Shown here: piece by piece, positions 33,081 through 41,169 of the stretch
Numbering within the stretch: position 1 is the stretch's first letter
How the letters are laid out: every line of letters begins with the position of its first letter
Origin: Nevskia sp964451925
GTDB taxonomy: Bacteria > Pseudomonadota > Gammaproteobacteria > Nevskiales > Nevskiaceae
Direction of reading: 5' to 3'
Length of the DNA stretch: 64,000 nucleotides
Assembly (NCBI GenBank): GCA_964451925.1
Contig: CAYVKA010000015.1
Span: forward strand, 1 to 64,000
Made by a program: the position numbers and the translations under genes
The notes under the pieces: generated by a model
What the model was told of the DNA's origin: nothing
Database searches by the model: none
The model's input: the letters and a program-made list of their open reading frames with translations, nothing else

Positions 33081-34243
33081 TGCTGCGCGCCTTCGTCAAC
33101 GGCCGGGTGCTGGGCGAGCACGGCTTCCGCGACGACGTCGCGGTGCTGGTGCAGGACGGGCGCATCCTGGACATGACGACGGCGCACGATGCGCGCGCCG
33201 CTGCGGCGCAACGCCACGACCTCGGCGGCCGCCTGCTGCTGCCGGGTTTCATCGACACCCAGGTCAACGGCGGCGGCGGCGTGCTGTTCAACGACGCACC
33301 GGAGGTGGAAACCCTGCGCCGCATCGCCGCCGCGCACGCGCGCTTCGGCAGCACCGGCCTGCTGCCGACGCTGATCAGCGATGACCTCGACACCATGCAG
33401 CGCGCGGTGGAGGCGGTGGACGCGGCCATCGCCGCCGGCGTGCCCGGCATCCTCGGCATCCACCTCGAGGGACCGTTCCTGTCACCCGAGCGGCGCGGCG
33501 TGCACGACCCGGCAAAGATCCGCGCCATCGACGCGCGCGGCCTGGACGTGGCCTGCTCGCTGCGGCGCGGCAAGACGCTGCTGACACTGGCACCCGAGCG
33601 CACCACGCGGGAGGTGATCGCCGAACTGAGCGGGCGCGGCATCATCGTCGCCGCCGGGCACAGCGCCGCCAGCTACGAGCAGACGCGCGCGGCGCTGGCC
33701 GCGGGCGTGCGCGGCTTCACCCACCTGTTCAATGCCATGACGCCGCTGCAGAGCCGCGAGCCGGGCATGGTCGGCGCGGCGCTGGACGATGCCGCCAGCT
33801 GGTGCGGCGTGATCGTCGACGGCCACCACGTGCATCCGGCCGCGCTGCGCGTGGCGATCCGCGCCAAAGCCGCCGGCAGGATGATGCTGGTGACCGACGC
33901 CATGCCGCCGGTCGGCGCCGATGATCCGGACTTCTACCTCGGCGGTGAACGGGTCAGCTGCAAGGACGGCATCTGCCTGACGCCGGGCGGCGTGCTGGCC
34001 GGCTCCTGCCTGGACATGGCCGGCGCCGTGCGCAACTGCGTCACGCTGCTCGGCTTGCCGCTGGCGGAAGCCGCGCGCATGGCCGCCGCCTACCCCGCCG
34101 CGTTCCTCGGCCTGCAGGCCACGCACGGCCGCATCGCCGCCGGCTGCGCCGCCGACCTGGTGGTGGCGGACGACGAGCTGCGCGTCCACGAGACCTGGGT
34201 CGGCGGCGTGAGGGTCTACGCAGCCGCAGGCGTCCAGGCGTAA
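33080..34243 (+). CDS. nagA: N-acetylglucosamine-6-phosphate deacetylase NagA
   Basis: 387-residue TIM-barrel amidohydrolase converting GlcNAc-6-P to GlcN-6-P. Metal and substrate motifs are in order: LLLPGFIDTQVNGGGGVLFN, IHLEGPFLSP (metal-bound Glu), AAGHSAASYEQT and GFTHLFNAMTPLQSREPG (two His ligands), DGHHVHPAALRVA, and the catalytic Asp in LVTDAMPPVG. Length is normal for the family. The start ATG 33080 shares bases with the nagB stop, so synthesis is coupled. It is the last gene of the nagQ-nagB-nagA operon, with a 10-bp gap to the convergent DUF1302 gene. Confidence 0.95.
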   Translation: MLRAFVNGRVLGEHGFRDDVAVLVQDGRILDMTTAHDARAAAAQRHDLGGRLLLPGFIDTQVNGGGGVLFNDAPEVETLRRIAAAHARFGSTGLLPTLISDDLDTMQRAVEAVDAAIAAGVPGILGIHLEGPFLSPERRGVHDPAKIRAIDARGLDVACSLRRGKTLLTLAPERTTREVIAELSGRGIIVAAGHSAASYEQTRAALAAGVRGFTHLFNAMTPLQSREPGMVGAALDDAASWCGVIVDGHHVHPAALRVAIRAKAAGRMMLVTDAMPPVGADDPDFYLGGERVSCKDGICLTPGGVLAGSCLDMAGAVRNCVTLLGLPLAEAARMAAAYPAAFLGLQATHGRIAAGCAADLVVADDELRVHETWVGGVRVYAAAGVQA

Positions 34244-34253
34244 GCGCGCACCC

Positions 34254-36098
34254 TCACAGCGTGTACTTGACGCTGAACGCCAGGTAATCGCGGTCGGCGA
34301 AGGCGTTCTGCTTGATGAAGCTCTGCCCGACATTCTGGTCGGGGTTGCCGAAGAAGAAGCTGTAGCTGAGGCTGAACTGCAGGTTTTGCAGGTATTGCAT
34401 CGACACGCCGGTGCTCAGCCGCAGGTCGCCGGCGCCGCTGAAGGCGCCGAAGGCGCCGGGCATCGACGGATTGCCCTTGACCAGCATGCCCAGGCTCAGC
34501 GGCACGCTCAGGTCCCAGCCGTTGATGACGTTGCTGCGGCCCGGGATCATCAGCGTCTGGAAGGCCCAGGAATTGCGGTCGTAGAACAGCGAGTCGCCGT
34601 TGCCGATGGCGATGATGCCCGGCCGGGTCTTCACCGCGTCGACGTGGTAGGCGTGCACATAGCCGAGCTCGCCGACGATGGAGACGTTGTCGAACCACAG
34701 GTGCGGATTGGTGGCGTAGATGGCCGACGCCAGGGCCTGGCCCAGGTCGCCGCGGCTGAATTCCGGATCGACCGTGCCGAGCTGCAGCGACTGCACCGGG
34801 ATGGCCAGGCCCGAGCGGTAGTTGAGCTCGCCGGCGACGTTGACCGGCCCGACCACGGTGGAAAGGGTGCCGCTGATCAGGTGGATGCCGCTGTACCAGG
34901 TCTGGAAGTACGAGGTGGCGGAAGGCTCGTTGAGCAGCTGGGTGGTGATCACCGGCCGCGTGGCGATCACCGGGTACCCGGTGGTGAAGTCGACGGAAGG
35001 ATTCGGATCGGTGTAGCGCAGGTAATGGATGCCGACGCTGGTGCCGGAGGTGATCTGCGCTTTCAGGCCGAAGCCGTACTGGCCGAAGTTGCTCGGCTTG
35101 CGGTCGTCACCCTTGGGAATGAGGATGTCCGGCACCGCGCCGATCAGGGTGCCGCCGAGGCCGCCGAGGTGGCACAGGAAGCTCAGGTTGCCGAGCAGGC
35201 CGGGACAGCTGGAGAGGAACAGCGGATTGACCGCGCCGTAGGAAAACGAGGCGCCGGGGCCGACGCTGTCAGTGGCGGAGAAGTAGTCGCCCACCGGAAA
35301 GATTTCGGTCTTCTTGAACGCCAGCTTGTAGTAGGACATCAAGGTCCACCGGTCGCCGATGGCCAGGCTGGCCGATACCTGGTTGCCGGGCAGCAGGATC
35401 TCCTTCACCTCCACGCCCGGAGTGAACGCCTTGGTGGCGTCGGCGGCGGACTGCGAGATGGCCATGCCGGAGAAGAACAGGCTCTCGCCCCAGGCCACCA
35501 GCTGCTGGCCGGCGCGCACATCCAGCGTCATGCCGTCGCCGATCGGCCAGGTGCCGTAGGCATAGGCGTCGAGCAGGCGCACGCGCTGGCCATCGTAGTA
35601 GCGGGCGCCGTCGGTGAAGCGGCTGGTCGGCGGACCCTTGTTGATGGTGTCGGGCGAGTCGTTGTCGTTGGGGTGGTGATAGACCTGGTCGTAGAAGCCG
35701 TCGCCGCTCAGCACCACACCGTAGTTGTCGTACGTGAACTGTGTCTCCAGCAGCCCGCTGACGCGGTTGTTGATCAGGCTGAACTGGCGGAAATTGCGGT
35801 CGGCGTCGTCCTCGTTGACCGTGGTCGGCAGGCCGGTCTGGGTGAAACCGGTACCGTTGAGGATGCCGCCGAGATTGAGCTGGAAGTTGTCGATGGGGCC
35901 GTTGATCAGCGCGTTCGACGGCTCCTTCATGCGCATCGCCACACCGTAGTTGAGCGTCAGCTTGTAGTCGGCGTGCAATCCGCCGAAATCGTAGGAACCC
36001 GCCCGTGCCGCGCCGTGAACCCCGGCGGCGAGCAGCGCCAGCAGCAGCACGCACAGGCGCGGCCCCTGCAGCACAACCGCACGACTCCCTTGAGCCAT
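34254..36098 (-). CDS. DUF1302 outer-membrane protein
   Basis: 614 residues, signal peptide about 1-33 (AARAG) and then beta-strand-rich sequence with many alternating aromatic/polar runs, closing with DRDYLAFSVKYTL as outer-membrane barrels do. DUF1302 hallmarks: ALINGPIDNFQLNLGG, GDGFYDQVYHHPNDND, RAGQQLVAWGESLFFSG and VKGNPSMPGAFGAFSGAG. It pairs with DUF1329 proteins, and the promoter shares a 43-bp motif with the DUF1329 gene at 14910. ATG 36098 follows GGAGGGGAG with 5-nt spacing; the GTG at 36104 is too near it. A paralogue is at 47810-49738. Probably an uptake channel for hydrophobic compounds, but the family function is not settled. Confidence 0.88.
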   Translation of the reverse strand: MAQGSRAVVLQGPRLCVLLLALLAAGVHGAARAGSYDFGGLHADYKLTLNYGVAMRMKEPSNALINGPIDNFQLNLGGILNGTGFTQTGLPTTVNEDDADRNFRQFSLINNRVSGLLETQFTYDNYGVVLSGDGFYDQVYHHPNDNDSPDTINKGPPTSRFTDGARYYDGQRVRLLDAYAYGTWPIGDGMTLDVRAGQQLVAWGESLFFSGMAISQSAADATKAFTPGVEVKEILLPGNQVSASLAIGDRWTLMSYYKLAFKKTEIFPVGDYFSATDSVGPGASFSYGAVNPLFLSSCPGLLGNLSFLCHLGGLGGTLIGAVPDILIPKGDDRKPSNFGQYGFGLKAQITSGTSVGIHYLRYTDPNPSVDFTTGYPVIATRPVITTQLLNEPSATSYFQTWYSGIHLISGTLSTVVGPVNVAGELNYRSGLAIPVQSLQLGTVDPEFSRGDLGQALASAIYATNPHLWFDNVSIVGELGYVHAYHVDAVKTRPGIIAIGNGDSLFYDRNSWAFQTLMIPGRSNVINGWDLSVPLSLGMLVKGNPSMPGAFGAFSGAGDLRLSTGVSMQYLQNLQFSLSYSFFFGNPDQNVGQSFIKQNAFADRDYLAFSVKYTL

Positions 36099-36187
36099 GA
36101 GCACTCCCCTCCGGGTATGGGCCGCTGTGCAGCCCTAGTAATGTGACGCTGGTGTGCGCCTACCCTACGCCGCGGTTCCAGCCCTGG

Positions 36188-36230
36188 CTTAGTCCGAAAT
36201 GACTAGCAAAATTTTCTTAATGACGTGACA
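36188..36230 (-). promoter_or_regulatory. Shared 43-bp promoter motif upstream of DUF1302
   Basis: This block, 90-132 bp upstream of the DUF1302 start, aligns without gaps to 16411-16453 in front of DUF1329, with CTTnGTCCGAA at one end and TTTCTTAATnnnGTGACA at the other. A shorter relative (ATCGTCCGAATTGGTGAGTG) begins at 49792 before the second DUF1302 gene. Confidence 0.6.
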
Positions 36231-36622
36231 GCGCAGCCCCCTGAAAAGAGCCCGCAAGCGCCTGCCGCGGCACCGCCCCGTGCACCTTCGCGGGCCGCTC
36301 CACTAAGTGCACGGACCGCTTGGAATGCCCCACTGTGGGGCACAAATACCGGCGCGGAACAGGCACTTACAATCTTACAATTTCCTTACCACGCAATTAG
36401 GAAAAAAGGGCTAGGCTGGTGTCAGATAGCCTAGGGAAAGCTGGACACTGCACCGCTGTCCGAGCTGCTGAAGGGGGATTCGATTACGACTGAAGAGACG
36501 GGCACCCGTCGTCCGGGGGCGTTGCTGCTTCGTCTTTTCCGTCGCCTGAGCAGGGAGGCGGAGGTGAGGGGGTTTGGCCAGGCAAGGCTGTCGACCAACC
36601 CTTAACTCTGATGAGGTCACTC
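36231..36622 (+). other. Leader region of sedolisin gene, structured
   Basis: About 390 bp without a gene. An AT-rich stretch at 36366-36410 (TTACAATCTTACAATTTCC) is the likely promoter. After it the sequence can fold into hairpins: AGCTGGACA/TGTCCGAGCT (36438-36465 area) and GACGGG/CCCGTC (36498-36511 area). The leader is long for a protease gene. No known riboswitch class could be matched by eye, so a regulatory RNA role is only a possibility. Confidence 0.35.
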
Positions 36623-38842
36623 ATGAAACGACAGTTGAAGCACCGCATGGAAGCGTGGCAGCTGACGATGCAGGCCCGCCTGGGGATAGCGGCCGCAGGT
36701 GTGTTCCTCGGCGTCGCCGGAGCGGTGTCGGCGGCCCCCCTCGCGGTACCCGCCGGCGAACAATACGTGCGCGCGGCGGCTGAAAGCGAGCAGGTCGAAT
36801 TCGCTCTGGCCCTGCCCTGGCGCAACCAGTCCGATCTGAGCGATCTGCTGCAGCATCTGTACACCCCCGGCGACCCGCAGTTCCACAAGTTCCTCACCTC
36901 GGCCGAGTTCGACAGCCGCTTCGCTCCGACCGCGCAGCAGTACGAGGCGCTGAAGTCCCTGGCGCAGCAGTACGGCTTTACTATCCGCAGCGAGTCCGCC
37001 TCACGCACCCTGCTCGGCCTGAGCGGCCCGGCCGCCACGGTGCGCAATGTGTTCGCCTCGCAGATGCACCTGTTGCAGACCGCCGCGGGCAAGAGCTATC
37101 TGGCTCCCGATCGTGAAGCCGTGGAGCCGTTCCCGATCCAGGCGATGGGCGCCGAAGTGGTGGCGCTGAACGCCCGGCCGCGCATCAACCACCTGGTGCG
37201 CAAGGGCCTCAGCGTCGACGCCAACGGCATCAGCGTGGGCTCGCATGCCGGCAGCGGCAGCAGCGGCGGCTACGTGCCCGCCGACATCAAGAACGCCTAC
37301 AACGCCAACGGCATCCAGAACGGCGGCGAGCCGGTGGCGGTGTACGAGCTGTCGTCGGCCACCTACACCGACGCCGGCACCTATGCCAGCCAGTACGGCC
37401 TGAAAAACCCGACACTGGTGCAGAAGAAAGTGGACGGCGGCACCACCGACACCAGCGGCGCCGGCGAAGTCATGCTCGATATCGAGATGATCATGGCCAT
37501 CGCCCAGCCCAGCAGCATCTATGTCTACACCGGCCCCAACACCTCGGCCGGCGCGCTGGATACCTATACGCAGATCGCCAACGACAACCTGGTGCACGAA
37601 GTCAGCACCTCGTGGGGCCTGGACGAGGCCAGCGAAGGCTCCAGCGGCGCCAATGCCGAAAACACCGTGTTCACCAAGATGGTGGCGGAAGGCATGGCGC
37701 TGTTCGCCGCCGCGGGCGACTGCGGCGCTTACGACAGCGGCGGCACCACGCTGAACGTCGACGACCCGGGCTCCAACCCCAACGTCACCAGCGTCGGCGG
37801 CACCACGCTGACCACCAGCTCGTCGCAGCAGTACATCTCCGAGGTGCCGTGGGCCACGCCCAGCGATACCCGGCGCTGCCAGAAAGGCGCGGGCGGCGGC
37901 GGCGGCATCAGTTCGCTGTGGAACATCCCCAGCTACCAGCAGGGCATCGTTTCCAATGCGCCGGCGGGCCAGTTCTCCACCACCAAGCGCAACGTGCCCG
38001 ACGTGTCGCTGGACGCCGACCCGTCCACCGGCTATGTCGTCTACGACAGCGTCGACGGCGGCTGGCTGGTGTTCGGCGGCACCAGCGCAGCGGCGCCGCT
38101 GTGGGCCGGCTTCTGGAGCCTCGCCAGCCACGGCGCCGGCAAGAGCGCCGGCTTCGCCAACCCGACCATCTACTCGATCGCCAAGAACAGCAGCTCCTAC
38201 GCCCGCGACTTCCATGACGTGACCAGCGGCACCAACCTGTACTACAGCGCGGTGACCGGTTACGACGACGCTTCGGGCTGGGGCAGCTACAACGCCGGCA
38301 ACCTGTATGCCGACGTGGTGTCCACGGTCAAGGGCAGCTCGAGCAGTTCCAGCGGCGGCTCCAGTTCGAGTTCCAGTTCGAGCAGCGGCGCCGGCTCCAG
38401 TTCGAGCAGCAGCAGCAGCGGCAGCTCGAGTTCCAGCTCCAGCAGCAGTAGCAGTGGTTCGAGCTCGAGTTCCAGTTCCAGCTCGAGCAGCGGCAGCTCC
38501 AGCAGCAGTTCCAGCTCGTCCAGCTCCAGCGGCGGCTCCAGCAGCGGCGGCAGCGGCGCTCCGCCGGCACCGACCGGGCTGACCGCGACCGGCACCTCGT
38601 ATCAGTTCCAGGGGGCGGTGATCCTGAAATGGGGCGCCTCGAAGGGCGCCACGCGCTACTACGTCTACATGGGCAGCAGCCCGGGCGGCGAGAGCTCCAC
38701 CGCGTTGGGCTACGTCACCGGAACCAGTGCGGAAGTGACCAATCTGAATCCGTTCACGACCTACTACTTCAAGGTGAAAGCCTACGATTCAGCCGGCCTC
38801 AGCCCGGCTTCCAATGAAGCCTCGGCCACCACCGGCTGGTAA
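36623..38842 (+). CDS. Secreted sedolisin (S53) serine-carboxyl protease with polyserine linker and Fn3 domain
   Basis: 739 residues. Signal peptide with a long charged lead (to about 38), pro-kumamolisin activation domain (about 55-195), S53 catalytic domain (about 215-560), a 78-residue Ser/Gly linker (571-648) and a fibronectin-III module to the end (AVILKWGASKGATRYYVYMG). The catalytic set is complete: Glu282 and Asp286 in GEVMLDIEM, oxyanion Asp366 in AAGDCGAYDSGG, and nucleophile Ser488 in GGTSAAAP; DFHDVTSG forms the calcium site. ATG 36623 has GAGG 6 nt upstream; ATG 36611 is an alternative. An acid-active extracellular protease is expected; the linker and Fn3 suggest attachment to polymer substrates. 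A strong terminator follows. Confidence 0.93.
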   Translation: MKRQLKHRMEAWQLTMQARLGIAAAGVFLGVAGAVSAAPLAVPAGEQYVRAAAESEQVEFALALPWRNQSDLSDLLQHLYTPGDPQFHKFLTSAEFDSRFAPTAQQYEALKSLAQQYGFTIRSESASRTLLGLSGPAATVRNVFASQMHLLQTAAGKSYLAPDREAVEPFPIQAMGAEVVALNARPRINHLVRKGLSVDANGISVGSHAGSGSSGGYVPADIKNAYNANGIQNGGEPVAVYELSSATYTDAGTYASQYGLKNPTLVQKKVDGGTTDTSGAGEVMLDIEMIMAIAQPSSIYVYTGPNTSAGALDTYTQIANDNLVHEVSTSWGLDEASEGSSGANAENTVFTKMVAEGMALFAAAGDCGAYDSGGTTLNVDDPGSNPNVTSVGGTTLTTSSSQQYISEVPWATPSDTRRCQKGAGGGGGISSLWNIPSYQQGIVSNAPAGQFSTTKRNVPDVSLDADPSTGYVVYDSVDGGWLVFGGTSAAAPLWAGFWSLASHGAGKSAGFANPTIYSIAKNSSSYARDFHDVTSGTNLYYSAVTGYDDASGWGSYNAGNLYADVVSTVKGSSSSSSGGSSSSSSSSSGAGSSSSSSSSGSSSSSSSSSSSGSSSSSSSSSSSGSSSSSSSSSSSSGGSSSGGSGAPPAPTGLTATGTSYQFQGAVILKWGASKGATRYYVYMGSSPGGESSTALGYVTGTSAEVTNLNPFTTYYFKVKAYDSAGLSPASNEASATTGW
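38333..38567 (+). repeat. Polyserine-coding low-complexity tract
   Basis: 235 bp encoding 78 residues that are nearly all Ser with Gly spacers. It mixes AGC, TCG, TCC, AGT and TCA-poor codons, so it is not a simple short-unit repeat at DNA level. Polyserine linkers join domains in secreted polysaccharide-degrading enzymes of marine gammaproteobacteria. Confidence 0.9.
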
Positions 38843-38899
38843 AGATGCGGATGCGGCGCTGAAGTCCGCAGCGTTTCCTATCCCAGCCTGAGGCATTGA

Positions 38900-38933
38900 G
38901 CCCCGGACGGATTTCCGTCCGGGGCCTTTTTTT
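38900..38933 (+). terminator. Rho-independent terminator of the sedolisin gene
   Basis: An 11-bp GC-rich stem (GCCCCGGACGG with its complement) and a tiny loop, followed by CC and seven T, 57 bp after the stop codon. Confidence 0.92.
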
Positions 38934-39092
38934 GCCGGACGGGGATTCAACGCCGGCGGAACGCCGCGTGTGGCGCGACGGTGTTCGTGCGCCGCCGCAA
39001 GCGCGGCAGCGGGTCTGCGACCGCAGCGACGCGAACGGCGGCAGCCGCCGCCTGGCAGTGTTACGCGGGCGCCGCCGCCATACAGAGTGAGA

Positions 39093-39431
39093 CTACAGCG
39101 CGTCCCTGCCGGTCTGCCCGGTACGGATGCGGATCGCCTGGTCCAGCGTGTAGACGAAGATCTTGCCGTCGCCGATCTTGCCGGTATGGGCGGACTTGCT
39201 GATGGCTTCGACGGCGGCTTCCACCCGCTCGTCTTCGATGGCGACTTCCAGCTTGATCTTGGGCAGGAAGTCGACCACGTATTCCGCACCGCGATACAGC
39301 TCGGTGTGGCCTTTCTGGCGGCCGAAGCCCTTGACCTCGGTGACGGTGATGCCGGAGACGCCCAGCTCGGACAGGGCCTCGCGCACATCGTCGAGCTTGA
39401 AGGGTTTGATGACGGCGACGATGAGTTTCAT
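39093..39431 (-). CDS. glnK: PII nitrogen regulatory protein GlnK
   Basis: 112 residues, the exact family length. PII signals nitrogen and energy state (2-oxoglutarate, ATP/ADP) to AmtB, GlnE and NtrB. Signatures: KPFKLDDVREAL, the T-loop GHTELYRGAEYVVDFLPK with uridylylated Tyr51, and TGKIGDGKIFV (B-loop) with RIRTG at the end. The details KLIVAVIKPFK and AISKSAHTGKIGDG favour GlnK over GlnB, but amtB, the usual partner of glnK, is not adjacent; the neighbours are modA and the protease. ATG 39431. Confidence 0.93.
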   Translation of the reverse strand: MKLIVAVIKPFKLDDVREALSELGVSGITVTEVKGFGRQKGHTELYRGAEYVVDFLPKIKLEVAIEDERVEAAVEAISKSAHTGKIGDGKIFVYTLDQAIRIRTGQTGRDAL

Positions 39432-39548
39432 GGCGATGACTGGGGCTCGATTGGAGGTTCGATTCTACTCCAGGCCACGGCGCTGACCGCAAATCTCCGG
39501 CGCCTGATCGCGCGCTGCCCCGCTATGGTGCAAGGCGCCTGATGCCGC

Positions 39549-40325
39549 TCAGGATTTTGCCGGCAGCAGGAAGCCGTATTGGTCGAACACCGCGCGCGCT
39601 TCCGGCGAGCGCAGGAACTCGATGTAGGCCCTGGCCAGGGGGTTGGCGCTCCCGTGGGCAGTGACCACCGCGCCCTGCTCAAGCAGCGGATACTGGTCTT
39701 CGGCGATGCGATAGTATTTGCCGCTGCCGGCGGCCTGCGGAGACAGCACAAAGGACAGCGCGACGATGCCGGCATCGACGTTGCCGCTCTGCACGAACTG
39801 CGCGGTCTGCGCGATGTTCTCGCCGCTGACCAGCTTGGACTGCAACGGCTGCCACAGGCCGGCGCTCTGCAGCGCCGCCCGCGCGGCACGGCCATAGGGC
39901 GCCACGTCGGGATTGGCGATGGCGAATTTCTTCACCGCGTCGCTGTTCAGCACCGCCAGGCCCTTGCCCACATCCACCGCCGGATTGGTGCTCCACAGCA
40001 CGATGTGGCCGGTGGCATACAGGGTCAGCGTGTCGGCTTCGGCCTGGCCGTCCTTGACCAGCTCACGCGGATAGGCCATGTCCGCGGACAGGAACACATC
40101 GAACGGCGCACCATTGCGGATCTGCGCCAGGAAATTGCCGGACGATCCGGTGGTGGTGCGCAGCTCGGCGCCCGGGTGGGCTTTCCTGAAGGCGGCGTTG
40201 AGTTGGTCCAGGCACAGGGTCAGGTCGGCGGCGGCGGCGATGGTCAGCCCGTCGGCGGCCGGCGCGGCGGCCGGGACCGCGCCCATGCACAGCAGCCCGG
40301 CCAGCAACAGCAGCAGTTTCTTCAT
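39549..40325 (-). CDS. modA: Molybdate ABC transporter substrate-binding protein ModA
   Basis: 258 residues with signal peptide (1-24, APAAD) and a periplasmic-binding fold: TIAAAADLTLCLDQLNAAFR, TTGSSGNFLAQIRNGAPFDV (oxyanion-binding Ser), FLSADMAYP and the hinge YATGHIVLWS. This is a ModA-family molybdate/tungstate binder. ATG 40325. Upstream on the same strand is modE (75 bp), with a ModE-type palindrome between them. modB and modC are missing from the neighbourhood, so the permease must be elsewhere or another system is used. Confidence 0.9.
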   Translation of the reverse strand: MKKLLLLLAGLLCMGAVPAAAPAADGLTIAAAADLTLCLDQLNAAFRKAHPGAELRTTTGSSGNFLAQIRNGAPFDVFLSADMAYPRELVKDGQAEADTLTLYATGHIVLWSTNPAVDVGKGLAVLNSDAVKKFAIANPDVAPYGRAARAALQSAGLWQPLQSKLVSGENIAQTAQFVQSGNVDAGIVALSFVLSPQAAGSGKYYRIAEDQYPLLEQGAVVTAHGSANPLARAYIEFLRSPEARAVFDQYGFLLPAKS

Positions 40326-40346
40326 CGGATGTCCCAAGGCGCCGTT

Positions 40347-40370
40347 CGATATATTCCCGTAAATATACCG
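40347..40370 (-). promoter_or_regulatory. ModE-type operator before modA
   Basis: CGATATATTCCCGTAAATAT followed by ACCG: inverted TATATT/AATATA around a 6-nt spacer, in GC-rich surroundings and 22 bp before modA. This matches the TATAT-n-ATATA form of ModE boxes. Confidence 0.75.
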
Positions 40371-40400
40371 CAGCGCGGCTTGCGGCATGCGCGCCAGGGC

Positions 40401-40775
40401 TCAGGCTTTCGGCGCTGCGCGGCGGCGTGGCTTGCGCGCCTGTGGCTCGAACGCCGGCAGGTGCCCTTCCACCACCTGCGCCACCTCCTGCTGCAAGCGG
40501 CGGAACGCCGCCAGCACTGCCGTCCCCTCCGGCGTGACCTCGGCGCCGCCGCCGCCGCTGCCTCCTTTAGCTGAGCGCACCAGCGGCGGCTCGAAGCAGC
40601 GGTTCATGGTCTCCACCAGCATCCAGGCGCGGCGATAGGACATGTCCAGCGACTTGGCTGCCGCCGAGATGGAACCGCAGCGCTGGATCGCTTCGAGCAG
40701 GTCGGCCTTGCCCGGGCCGAAGGCGATATCCTCCCCCAGCAGCAGGCGCACGCGCGTCTGGCCGCGCAGGCTCAT
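40401..40775 (-). CDS. modE: ModE-family molybdenum-responsive regulator, N-terminal domain only
   Basis: 124 residues with a LysR-like winged HTH: LLEAIQRCGSISAAAKSLDM then SYRRAWMLVETMNRCFEPPL and GGSGGGGAEVTPEG, the ModE DNA-binding signature. The C-terminal molybdate-binding MOP (TOBE) domains found in E. coli ModE are absent, as in many short ModE homologues. ATG 40775. It lies upstream of modA with an operator between them, so it probably represses modA when molybdate is present. How a protein without MOP domains senses molybdate is unclear. Confidence 0.85.
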   Translation of the reverse strand: MSLRGQTRVRLLLGEDIAFGPGKADLLEAIQRCGSISAAAKSLDMSYRRAWMLVETMNRCFEPPLVRSAKGGSGGGGAEVTPEGTAVLAAFRRLQQEVAQVVEGHLPAFEPQARKPRRRAAPKA

Positions 40776-40857
40776 GCGAAGGGTGCTGATACGCGGCGGC
40801 TCATGCCGGCAGACTACAGCAAGCCGGTGGCGGCCGGCACCTCGGCGGAAGTTTCTC

Positions 40858-41067
40858 CTACGCCGCCTGGGCAGGTGCGGCCTCGCAGCGATCGAGCAGG
40901 CTTTCGGCCGCGTTGAGCAGACGTTCCTGCGCCGCCAGCAGCTCGCGCACCACCGGATCGAAGCCGTTGGCATGCTGGAACAGGCGCCCGGCATTGCCGC
41001 TGGCGGCGATCCGGTGTACGCACTCCGCCACCAGGCGGTTCCTGTGGACAAACTTGTCGAAGCTCAT
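40858..41067 (-). CDS. Hypothetical small helical protein
   Basis: 69 residues, starting MSFDKFVHRNRLVAECVHRI and ending in a helix rich in Ala, Glu and Leu (LLAAQERLLNAAESLLDRCE). It is soluble, with a predicted coiled coil. GGGGG lies 7 nt upstream of ATG 41067. No family was recognised. It sits between modE and the ketosteroid-isomerase-like gene on the same strand. Confidence 0.5.
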   Translation of the reverse strand: MSFDKFVHRNRLVAECVHRIAASGNAGRLFQHANGFDPVVRELLAAQERLLNAAESLLDRCEAAPAQAA

Positions 41068-41169
41068 CGTCTTACCCCCGCTGAGTCCGGATTTCCGTTC
41101 CGCTCGGTGTCCTGCCACGAAACGCGCAAGAAGCGGGCCACAGGGGTGCCGCCGCGGCTGCCGCCCCCC

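Noticed and set aside
36420..36610. Cyclic di-GMP or other known riboswitch in the protease leader
   Set aside because: Hairpins are present, but the conserved GEMM core or other aptamer signatures could not be found.
38333..38567. CRISPR-like or tandem repeat
   Set aside because: Short serine codons only, with no regular repeat-spacer periodicity; it lies inside a protease gene.
38287..38595. Minus-strand open frame with long Leu/Glu alternation
   Set aside because: It is the antisense reading of the polyserine tract; composition mirrors the AGC/TCG codons and there is no ribosome site.
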